Assembly (NCBI GenBank): GCA_017936245.1
Contig: JAGBFY010000084.1
Location: 1-24,874 of the forward strand
Direction: 5' to 3'
Length of the DNA stretch: 24,874 bases
Origin: Kiritimatiellia bacterium
Lineage (GTDB): Bacteria; Verrucomicrobiota; Kiritimatiellia; RFP12; UBA1067
A model generated the notes under the pieces. That model did not search any database and had not been told where the DNA came from. It saw only the letters and a program-made list of their open reading frames with translations. The position numbers and the translations under genes are program-made. Shown piece by piece: positions 1 to 7,043 of the stretch. Numbering within the stretch: the first letter of the stretch is position 1; each line of letters starts with the position of its first letter.

Positions 1-1121
1 ATATCTGAAGTACCATTGTAAACGCGTTGCCCTCCACGAATATCGCCTTCGTTCACCTCGGAAGAATATAAATTCTTATTGGCGGCGTCAACCAATGGAG
101 AATCGACAAGCGGATACAGATTCGAATCCAGCTTCAAATCCTCGCTGGCATATACCTTGCATTTATCATCTACGATAGCACGCTGCGAACTTGGCAAAAC
201 TGTAAAAACACAATTTGTGAAATTCATGGTTTTGCCGTCTTTCCCAGAACTCGTAGGCTTCCCGATGAATAACGAATTGTACGCCACTCCATCGTCATAG
301 AAACATGTACTGCCACCACCCTCAATCAAAACCGTACTGCTGTACATTTGGACCGTTTTGTTCCCGTTCGCATATATCGCATACGATGATTTATTCTTTA
401 TCAGGCAATTGTAGAATCGGGCGCCCTGATACGAAAGTGACCCATAATTTGCTTCGTTATCGAAGAACTTTGTGCGATAGCATCTAATCGGATTCGTACT
501 TGCGCTGCCAAGCGCACCTCCCCGTCTAGCAATGTTATTCGATATGATGCAGTCGTATACATACCCTTTATTGTGAAGTGCGCCACCGTATCCTGCATAC
601 CTATCTTCTGCCAGCGTTCTGCCGCCACAAAGCGTAAATCCCACAACCTTTGAGTCTCCACTTCCAAACTGGACGCACCTGACCGCATTGGTGCCACGCC
701 CATAGTCGTCTGCATATTTATGAGTGCTTTTCTCGCCTATGATGAATGTCTTTTCTGCGCCATCGCGTGACTCAAGCGTTACGCTCGGAGGAATTATGAC
801 ACGCGACAACCCCCTTACCTCATCAACGCAAACACCACTGTCATAACGCCCTGGCAATGCAACGATGACATCATCAGCCTGATTTGCCACTTCAACAATC
901 TTCGCCAACGTCTTCCTCGGCCCGACATCAGTCCCCACAACATGGGTCTCAGCCGTTCCGTCCCATGTATCGTCTCCATTATTGGCATCGACATAATAGG
1001 TCGCTCCGTTTGCAATCGTCACGACAGCAATCGTAAGAAGAAAGGTAAGGCCTTTGTCGAACAAGTCAGCGAACAAACTCTGGTAACAGGGCTTTCCATT
1101 GAGTGCGTTTCTCTTTGTCAC
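1..1121 (-). CDS. Secreted right-handed beta-helix repeat protein (C-terminus beyond left edge)
   Basis: An open frame of 373 codons runs without a stop from a GTG at 1121 to the left edge, so the C-terminus is missing. The GTG start has a GAAAGGA Shine-Dalgarno about 7 nt upstream and lies about 100 nt downstream of a good promoter. The N-terminus has a long polar n-region and then a hydrophobic stretch at about residues 24-37 ending near ANGA, consistent with a signal peptide. Mature protein begins with YYVDANNGDD, a motif typical at the start of secreted pectate-lyase-fold proteins of Lentisphaerae and Kiritimatiellae. Short repeats with N, G and C residues follow (for example the 'YDCIISNNIA' and 'FTNCVF' types), as in polymorphic outer-membrane-protein-like beta-helices. 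Role inferred: surface adhesin or polysaccharide-binding/lyase-fold protein; no catalytic residues can be assigned. Not co-transcribed with the gene upstream, judging by the 390-nt gap and its own promoter. Confidence 0.8.
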   Translation of the reverse strand, partial: MTKRNALNGKPCYQSLFADLFDKGLTFLLTIAVVTIANGATYYVDANNGDDTWDGTAETHVVGTDVGPRKTLAKIVEVANQADDVIVALPGRYDSGVCVDEVRGLSRVIIPPSVTLESRDGAEKTFIIGEKSTHKYADDYGRGTNAVRCVQFGSGDSKVVGFTLCGGRTLAEDRYAGYGGALHNKGYVYDCIISNNIARRGGALGSASTNPIRCYRTKFFDNEANYGSLSYQGARFYNCLIKNKSSYAIYANGNKTVQMYSSTVLIEGGGSTCFYDDGVAYNSLFIGKPTSSGKDGKTMNFTNCVFTVLPSSQRAIVDDKCKVYASEDLKLDSNLYPLVDSPLVDAANKNLYSSEVNEGDIRGGQRVYNGTSD

Positions 1122-1223
1122 GGTTTTGTCCTTTCTTTTTCAGTGAGCGGAGAAATACATATTTCCCTTCACACTGCAAATACAACGCATTCCTTTTCCT
1201 GCTTAAGAAAAGCAACATTGCAT

Positions 1224-1254
1224 ACTATAACACATAGCTTTTTTTTTTTGTCAA
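1224..1254 (-). promoter_or_regulatory. Sigma-70-type promoter of the beta-helix gene
   Basis: On the minus strand TTGACA (1254-1249) is followed after 19 nt by TATAGT (1229-1224). A TGT directly before the -10 gives an extended -10 (TGn). The spacer contains a run of A on this strand. The 5' leader to the GTG start at 1121 would be roughly 95 nt. The 19-nt spacer is long, but the perfect -35 and the TGn compensate. Confidence 0.65.
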
Positions 1255-1508
1255 GGCGTTTTGTTAATTATATTGCATAATCCTGCCGTAAGAACCCTCA
1301 AATCGCCTGACACGCCCCCTAATCTAGCTTTTTTGAAGGGTCTAGGAAGAGAAACTATCCAATTAACCGAATATCCACTATCTCTTTTCACTACCATCCC
1401 ATAGGCGGGATAGAATCCTTTCTTTGATAGGCTCTTGTGGTATCATAACAACAACGTCGCCGTCAATGGGAAATCTGACGTTATTTGCAGTGGTGGCAAT
1501 GTGCAGAA
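1255..1508. other. Intergenic gap between peptide-binding gene and beta-helix promoter
   Basis: About 250 nt without a recognisable conserved gene. It holds a possible 44-codon ORF next to the end of the upstream gene (listed separately). A short palindrome, ATCCC/GGGAT around 1396-1411, has no following T-run, so it is not a convincing terminator. No tRNA, repeat array or IS end is visible. The end of the long minus-strand operon must lie here, but I cannot place its terminator. Confidence 0.5.
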
Positions 1509-1512
1509 TCAC
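1378..1512 (-). CDS. Possible small translationally coupled ORF, 44 aa
   Basis: A GTG at 1512-1510 overlaps the TGA of the peptide-binding protein gene (sequence AAGTGA) and opens 44 codons ending in TAG at 1378. The predicted peptide contains the segment RFPIDGDVVVMIPQEPIKER and ends in WDGSEKR. It has a balanced amino-acid composition unlike random frames. The stop/start overlap is the usual arrangement for translational coupling, but there is no separate Shine-Dalgarno and no signal peptide. It could be a real small protein, the remnant of a longer reading frame, or chance. I recognise no family. Confidence 0.3.
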   Translation of the reverse strand: MILHIATTANNVRFPIDGDVVVMIPQEPIKERILSRLWDGSEKR

Positions 1513-2990
1513 TTCAGGCGCAGATGCTTTTCGATGCCGTAGGGGAAGTCCGTAGGAATGTAATTCTCAACACGATTCCACATTAGAGAATACGACTTCG
1601 GCGAATAGAGGAATATCCACGGACAATCCTCTCGGATGATCTCCTGCGCCTTCTTCCAATCCATAGCATCATAGGCCTTGTCAAATTCCGGATTCACGTA
1701 ATTGGAATGGTTTGCGCCAGGGGACACGTTCTTTGAATGGAATAGTTGCAGAAAGTTTTCGGGATCCGGATAGTCGCCGATCCACCCGAGGTTGAACATC
1801 TGGGTGCGGCCTTCGTTCACTGCGGTAAGAAACGCATCCCATGTCATGTAACGCGCCGCAAGCTCAATACCCACACGATCGTAGAACGATGCCATAAGCT
1901 CCACCATCTCACGCGCATCCTGCGTTGCGCGGCCTACAGCGATCTCAAGATGCAGACGACGTCCCGTCTTCGGATCTACACCGTTGGGATATCCCGCCTC
2001 CGCAAGCAATGACTTTGCCTTCTCTTCGTTGTAGGCGTAGGCGAACGGAGTTTCGAGCCGTCCCGATATCCCCGGCGGCAATGGACCATCGCTCGGAAGA
2101 ATGCGGTTGTTCAGGAAGCGTTTCCATGCCGGAAAATCGAACGCGCAATTCAATGCCTGACGCAACTTCCGGTTCGGACCGATCACCGGATCCTTCATGT
2201 TGAAGCCGACATAGGACACGGAAAGCGAAGGAGCGCTCATCAGCGTCATACCCTTCTCCTTCAATTCGGGAAGGAGATTGCCGTCCTTGCCGACGACCGC
2301 ATCCCAGTTGTCACGGGAGACTGCGCCAAGAAAATCCAGTTCGCCGCCAAGGAACATCAGCCACTGTGTAGAGACGTCATCCACCACAGGGAAACGGATT
2401 TCGTCTATCGCGACATGTTCGCGGTAGCGCTCGTTCCGGCTAAATACCATCTCATGGTTCTTGCGCCAGCTCTTGAGCCAGTACGCTCCGGACCCCGAGC
2501 CATCCTCGGCGACCACTCCGGTGAACGGCATCGCCATCAGCCACGTGAAAACATGAGACGGCTTCTTAAGTGTGATCCGAACGGTGCGGCCGTCCACCGC
2601 CTCAACGGACTTCACGCCGTCCATCGTCCACATTCCGGGACTTGCGTTTGACTTGTCCGCAAGCCTGTCGAGACAACGTTTGATGTCTGCCGCCGTCACA
2701 GGCTTCCCGTTGCGGAAGTTGCGCCCGTCGGCGACCTTGAACGTGTACACAAGCCCATCTTTGCTGACAGACGGCAGTTCGCATACACACTCCTTCAATC
2801 TGTACGGACGCGCCTTGTAGTCCACCTCCAAAAGCGGTTCATAGACGAGTGCAACTGCCTCTGCAGCAAGCACATCAGCTGCACGGATTGGATCCATGCT
2901 CGCGACCCGTCCGAACGGACGGCGGAATACGGTATGTCCGAATGAAGCAACAACAGCAACCGCAACAGTGCCAAAGACAACACGTCTCAT
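1509..2990 (-). CDS. ABC-type oligopeptide-binding protein, family 5 (OppA/DppA-like)
   Basis: 493 aa. Solute-binding protein family 5 members bind peptides, or sometimes oligosaccharides or nickel, in the periplasm and deliver them to an ABC permease. Visible family marks are the 'SMDPIRAAD' stretch near residue 31, 'YTFKVADGRNFRNGKPVTAADI' type lobe-I sequence near 85-105, 'SYVGFNMKDP...NRKLRQALNCAFD' near 260-285, and 'GWIGDYPDPENFLQLFHS' near 400. The N-terminus is hydrophobic but lacks a lipobox cysteine, so this is a cleaved or anchored secretory signal, not a lipoprotein. The C-terminal region between 'FDKAYDAMDW' and 'AQEIIREDCPWIFLY' is shorter than usual in OppA-like proteins. It starts 5 nt after the prenyl synthase gene, with GGAG inside that gene's end, indicating co-transcription. 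No permease or ATPase is in the window, so it is an orphan binding protein here. Confidence 0.88.
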   Translation of the reverse strand: MRRVVFGTVAVAVVASFGHTVFRRPFGRVASMDPIRAADVLAAEAVALVYEPLLEVDYKARPYRLKECVCELPSVSKDGLVYTFKVADGRNFRNGKPVTAADIKRCLDRLADKSNASPGMWTMDGVKSVEAVDGRTVRITLKKPSHVFTWLMAMPFTGVVAEDGSGSGAYWLKSWRKNHEMVFSRNERYREHVAIDEIRFPVVDDVSTQWLMFLGGELDFLGAVSRDNWDAVVGKDGNLLPELKEKGMTLMSAPSLSVSYVGFNMKDPVIGPNRKLRQALNCAFDFPAWKRFLNNRILPSDGPLPPGISGRLETPFAYAYNEEKAKSLLAEAGYPNGVDPKTGRRLHLEIAVGRATQDAREMVELMASFYDRVGIELAARYMTWDAFLTAVNEGRTQMFNLGWIGDYPDPENFLQLFHSKNVSPGANHSNYVNPEFDKAYDAMDWKKAQEIIREDCPWIFLYSPKSYSLMWNRVENYIPTDFPYGIEKHLRLK

Positions 2991-2995
2991 GAAAC

Positions 2996-3739
2996 CTATT
3001 CACTCCTTCCCATAAGCCGCTCCGCAAGCGACGCAAGGAACGACGTGTCGCCGGACAGCCCTTCCAGCGCGGAAACCGCAGCCGCAGTATGCTCCTTGAC
3101 CTTACGCTCCGTCTCCGCTTTTGAATACGGAGAGTCGTCATCAAGAAGATCGTCCTCAAACTGGAACGCAAGACCGAGATTGAGCGCGTATTCGCGAAGC
3201 CGTCCGATATCAGCCTCCGAACCGCCGCCTACATACGCCCCCATGACCGCTGCGGCGATGAAGAGATCTGCCGTCTTGTGGCGATAGATGAAATCCACAT
3301 CATCGCCGTCGAGGTCCTCCACCTGTCCGCGCACAACACCGACGCCCGCTTCGGCAAGCTCTGCAACTATGCGATCCGCGTTCTTCGGAGATTGCGCCGC
3401 CGCCCGAAACGCAAGCGACTGAAGCGCATCGCCCGCAAGGACTGCGTTCGCTTCGCCGAACTTCGTCCAGACCGTAGGCTGTCCGCGACGTTCGGTGTCA
3501 TTGTCCATCGAGGGAAGATCGTCATGCACAAGCGTATAGCTGTGCAGCAGTTCTATCGCGCAGGCCGGACATATGGCATCCTCCATCTTGCCTCCGACAG
3601 CGACAGCCGCCGCAAGGCATATCTGCGGACGCACCCGCTTTCCGCCGGACATCACCGCATGGCGCATCGCATCAAAAAGAACCGCAGGCCGCACACCCGA
3701 CAGCAATTCCTCAAGTTTTCTTTCGATCAAGTTTTTCAT
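2996..3739 (-). CDS. ispA: Polyprenyl (farnesyl/geranylgeranyl-type) diphosphate synthase
   Basis: 247 aa from the ATG at 3739. A GTG two codons upstream (3745) is in frame, but GAGGT sits only 1 nt from it and about 6-7 nt from the ATG, which decides for the ATG. It condenses isopentenyl diphosphate with allylic diphosphates in the cytoplasm, making farnesyl or longer prenyl diphosphates for undecaprenyl and quinone synthesis. Motifs: GGKRVRP at about 32-38; first aspartate-rich motif HDDLPSMDND (D73, D74, D79) followed by RRGQPT; second aspartate-rich motif QFEDDLLDD near 193-201. The spacing of the first motif (DDxxxxD) is that of bacterial type II FPP synthases. Slightly short compared with about 290-300 aa for IspA, mainly in the helices after the second motif. 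Chain length of the product cannot be read from sequence, so the symbol is tentative. Confidence 0.85.
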   Translation of the reverse strand: MKNLIERKLEELLSGVRPAVLFDAMRHAVMSGGKRVRPQICLAAAVAVGGKMEDAICPACAIELLHSYTLVHDDLPSMDNDTERRGQPTVWTKFGEANAVLAGDALQSLAFRAAAQSPKNADRIVAELAEAGVGVVRGQVEDLDGDDVDFIYRHKTADLFIAAAVMGAYVGGGSEADIGRLREYALNLGLAFQFEDDLLDDDSPYSKAETERKVKEHTAAAVSALEGLSGDTSFLASLAERLMGRSE

Positions 3740-3772
3740 TCTCACACCTCTTTTGCGCCGTACGCATTATGT

Positions 3773-5077
3773 TCAACGCATCTCCTCAAGCTCTGCGGCG
3801 ATATCCGCCACCAGCTGATAGTCCTTACCTCCGCGAGTCTTGGGTTTCGTCCCAAGCTTCACCAGCTTTGCGGCGGCCTTTGCGATGCTGCGTCCACCGG
3901 GCGCATCCACCAATGCATTCCGTGCAGCGTCATATTTCGCCTTCATGGAATCGAACGCGGTTCCGACCTCCAGGAAATCCTTTATGAAGCCGTTCGCCCG
4001 ATTGAGCAGTTCCTCTGCCGCCCGGGCGACATCCTGCCTGTTCTTCTCCGAACGCTCAACGCTCCACATCATCTCGATCAGACGGACCACCGGAACCACG
4101 CTCGTGGCGTTCACGAACACCACATTCTTCCGCCGCGCATAGTCGCGCAGCAGTTCCTTCCCTCCACTGACCGATATCTGCGCTTTCATGGCAATCATGT
4201 ACACCTCTTCAAGCGGAATGTACATGAGCACCGTCGGGAAGGCATTCGGCACAGACGCTTGATATTCCGCAGAGCCGATCTCGTCCACATGCTTGCGCAC
4301 CAAATCAACAAGGCGATCAAGAAATGCCTTTTTCTCCTCAAGCGTCGTCGATGCATGATATTCCACCGCGGAATCGATGGTCGCCTTCGAATCGATTATC
4401 AGCGACCTTTCGCCGGGCATCTTTATCACAACATCCGTACGCTTGCTGCGTCTGCCGGATGCATCCTCAAACGTCTCCTGATACGTGTAATCGACAGTTT
4501 CGGTGAATCCTGCAAGCTCCAGGACTCGCTTGAGCTGGATCTCCCCCCACTCACCGGAAAACTGCGCGTCGCCCCTTATCGCATCGGCAAGATTGTTCGC
4601 CTGCGCTGTGACTGCATTCGTCTGCGCCACAAGACTTTCTATCTTGTTCTTCAACTCTACATTCCGTTCAGCCGTAGCAATATCGCTGTCTTCGATCTTC
4701 TTCCTGAACTCCTTTATGTTCTCAAGAAGCGGATTTACAATTCCCTTCAGCTGTTCGGAGCCTTCAGCCTTCAGCTTCTCGCTGCGCTCTTCGAGAATCT
4801 TCTGCGCCAGCGCCTTGAATTGGGTCTCGCCTTGTGCACGGATCTCCTCATAGTGGCGCTGCATATCCTCAATGCGTCGGCGTTCGGACTCAACCTCCGC
4901 CGACCTACGTGCAGCCTCTGCTTCGGCGGCGGCGAGCTTCAAGCGCATTTCAGACTCAATCTCACCGGTTTTCCGTACGGTCTCCAGTTCCGCACCGGCG
5001 AGTTTAGATCTCATTACGCAATACACGGCCAGCGCAGCGATCAATGCACCAACAACCCCTGATAGCAAAGCAATCAT
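3773..5077 (-). CDS. rmuC: RmuC-family DNA recombination protein
   Basis: 434 aa (E. coli RmuC is about 475). RmuC proteins limit recombination at inverted repeats and have a PD-(D/E)XK-like nuclease fold. Order: an N-terminal membrane segment at about residues 1-22; a long charged coiled coil at about 25-190 rich in E, K, R and A; then the RmuC domain with 'WGEIQLKRVLELAGF', 'DVVIKMPGERSLIIDSKATID' type core around 195-260, and 'VLMYIPLEEVYMIAM' further on. The IIDSKAT segment matches the conserved D-x-K of the family. The start ATG has a strong purine-rich Shine-Dalgarno (GGGGGAGAGG). It lies 24 nt behind the DUF4838 gene and 33 nt ahead of the prenyl synthase, consistent with one transcript. 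An antisense 594-codon frame overlaps it but is a shadow. Confidence 0.93.
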   Translation of the reverse strand: MIALLSGVVGALIAALAVYCVMRSKLAGAELETVRKTGEIESEMRLKLAAAEAEAARRSAEVESERRRIEDMQRHYEEIRAQGETQFKALAQKILEERSEKLKAEGSEQLKGIVNPLLENIKEFRKKIEDSDIATAERNVELKNKIESLVAQTNAVTAQANNLADAIRGDAQFSGEWGEIQLKRVLELAGFTETVDYTYQETFEDASGRRSKRTDVVIKMPGERSLIIDSKATIDSAVEYHASTTLEEKKAFLDRLVDLVRKHVDEIGSAEYQASVPNAFPTVLMYIPLEEVYMIAMKAQISVSGGKELLRDYARRKNVVFVNATSVVPVVRLIEMMWSVERSEKNRQDVARAAEELLNRANGFIKDFLEVGTAFDSMKAKYDAARNALVDAPGGRSIAKAAAKLVKLGTKPKTRGGKDYQLVADIAAELEEMR

Positions 5078-5101
5078 CTACCTCTCCCCCTTCAGCCTCA
5101 T

Positions 5102-6988
5102 TTACGGATCGGTTATCTCAGGAAACCGCTTCTTGATGTGCATACGCATCCAGAGTCGCACCTCAACTGGATACGCACGGAAAAGCGCGCCCCAATTCTC
5201 CTCCATCTCATCTCCATGCTTGAGACGGAATGCGAGCAGCTCTTCTCCGGCCTTCCTGAAATCCTCATCCGAATGTCCAGCAGTAGAATAGGTAACGAAG
5301 CGAAGCACAAGCTTTGCATGTTCAACAACAAGCTGCATCCCGCGCACACGCCTGCGTTCCGCGTCTGACAGCCCGTCCTTTGCCAATGCTCTTGCGATTA
5401 CAGCAAGATCTCCGTCAAGATCGGCCTCCGTATGTCCGGCAAACGCAGAACCTGAAAGAAGACTGTCATCCAACGCCTTGATCTTGCGGCCACCGCTTTT
5501 CTTGACAATCTCAAGCCTTGCCGCCTCACCGCGTTCGCGCGCTCTGCGGTAGTACTCGCCCATCTCAGGCGCCGCCGCGCCAAACTGCGAAAGGAACTCC
5601 GCCTCCACCACTGCAAAGTCAAGATTCGGTTCGGCGATGGCACGCGCAATCACGTACCGCTCGAAATCCATGAGCCGTCCGCGTTTCCAGTTATCCTCGT
5701 CAATCCCCATCATACCTTGCTTATAGTTTGCCTTGTAATCCTCAAACAGGAACCTCTCCAGTCCTCTCGGCATCGCGCATCCGTAACAAAGGTAATTGGG
5801 GCGGACAAAATATCGTTTCATTCCACGCTTGACCCACTCATCAATGAGCGGAGTAGAATCCTCATATATTGAAGGAACTATACCTCCAACGAAATTATCG
5901 GGATACTCAATTTTCTCTCGACGCGTAGGAAGACGCCAGTTGGCGTAGATATAGGCCACCAGCTGGACATCCGGACGGTACTTCCTGGCCTTCGAGATAA
6001 GTATGTTCCAAAACTTCACATGCCTGTCGGACTTGTGCGACTTGAAATCCTCACCGGCCATATCCTCATCCCAACTGCAGCATTTTTCGCATCTGCAGTG
6101 GTTTCCGGAATCGTTCGGGCTGACATTGAGAAAGAGATTAGTGCCGCTTGCGAGCCATTCAGATATTATCTGATTCTGGACGGCAGGGTTGGACAAGCAA
6201 AGCTGCACTCGTTCTCCTTCGTACTTAGGGCCATTGGGATTGCCACGGACTCCTTTTTCATTTAGCGCAAGATACTCTGGGTGGGAATGTATGTATTTAG
6301 GGTTCCAATCCACAAACGCATGCGCATACCAGAACTTATTGCGCGTCTGATGACGTTGACGGAGCATCCACATCACATCGTCCTTTGCCCGCTTCATTGC
6401 GGTCTCTGAAGAAATGCGCAGCGGACCGGGCGTAGCCTTTTCCCACTTCTCCTTCCATGCAAATGTGCGGTCCTTGGCTCGGAAGTTGCTAAGCTCGAGC
6501 GGAGGGAAGAACGAGTAATTCCAGTTCGATGGAACCTTCACCGCTTTCATGTTTTTGTAGATGATGCCGTCATCACCGGAACGAACCCATTTGACGCCCA
6601 ACACCTTTTCAAGAAATCCATACATCGCAAAGAGCGAACCATGCCTAGCCTTGATGCGCTTCTTGCCTTTTTCGGGCTTGCCGTCATCCCCCCAGAAATA
6701 GACAGCATTTGAAGTCAGTTCAGCAAGCGATGTCCACTCAGGCGCATCCTTGCCGCCTGGCGCCTTGCTTCCAATCACAAACGCAAAGCCGTCCTTCGCC
6801 GGACGCCTCTCCCCCACAATCAGCAGAAGATGCTTCTCCAACTCTTCCGCCGCAAGCTTGTGCGTTGGATGCTTGCGGTCGGCGACTTCAATCCGTGCTG
6901 TGACAAGATCAATCTCAACCGTTTCAGGTGCGGCAATTACCGATGCCGACATCACCATCGCAAAACAAAGAACTGACAATCTTTTCAT
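5102..6988 (-). CDS. Secreted DUF4838-family protein (putative glycan-active)
   Basis: 628 aa. A cleavable signal peptide (KRLSVLCFAMVMSASVIAA, about residues 2-20) directs it out of the cytoplasm. Residues about 35-155 ('HKLAAEELEKHLLLI...FVIGSKAP...GSLFAMYGFLEKVLGVKWV') resemble the beta/alpha domain 2 that precedes the catalytic barrel in GH20 and GH67 enzymes. Residues about 155-480 carry the DUF4838 region: 'FRAKDRTFAWK', a CxCxxCC cluster at 298-304, and 'DVQLVAYIYANWRLPT' just after. DUF4838 proteins occur with carbohydrate-degrading genes in PVC and Bacteroidota, but no reaction is established to my knowledge. The start has AAGGTGA about 6 nt upstream. It lies 55 nt behind the passenger-like gene and 24 nt ahead of rmuC. 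A barrel-type hydrolase or binding role is inference. Confidence 0.82.
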   Translation of the reverse strand: MKRLSVLCFAMVMSASVIAAPETVEIDLVTARIEVADRKHPTHKLAAEELEKHLLLIVGERRPAKDGFAFVIGSKAPGGKDAPEWTSLAELTSNAVYFWGDDGKPEKGKKRIKARHGSLFAMYGFLEKVLGVKWVRSGDDGIIYKNMKAVKVPSNWNYSFFPPLELSNFRAKDRTFAWKEKWEKATPGPLRISSETAMKRAKDDVMWMLRQRHQTRNKFWYAHAFVDWNPKYIHSHPEYLALNEKGVRGNPNGPKYEGERVQLCLSNPAVQNQIISEWLASGTNLFLNVSPNDSGNHCRCEKCCSWDEDMAGEDFKSHKSDRHVKFWNILISKARKYRPDVQLVAYIYANWRLPTRREKIEYPDNFVGGIVPSIYEDSTPLIDEWVKRGMKRYFVRPNYLCYGCAMPRGLERFLFEDYKANYKQGMMGIDEDNWKRGRLMDFERYVIARAIAEPNLDFAVVEAEFLSQFGAAAPEMGEYYRRARERGEAARLEIVKKSGGRKIKALDDSLLSGSAFAGHTEADLDGDLAVIARALAKDGLSDAERRRVRGMQLVVEHAKLVLRFVTYSTAGHSDEDFRKAGEELLAFRLKHGDEMEENWGALFRAYPVEVRLWMRMHIKKRFPEITDP

Positions 6989-7043
6989 TTTAAATCACCT
7001 TTCATGTTCAACCTGCGGCACGCTCAGCGAACAAACCTTGTTT

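Noticed and set aside
1396..1411. Palindrome ATCCC/GGGAT as terminator of the minus-strand operon
   Set aside because: Five base pairs and no T-run on either side.
3278..5062. 594-codon open frame on the plus strand
   Set aside because: It is antisense to the prenyl synthase and RmuC genes, which have clear family motifs. Its translation is rich in R, L, H and C and shows no domain or Shine-Dalgarno.
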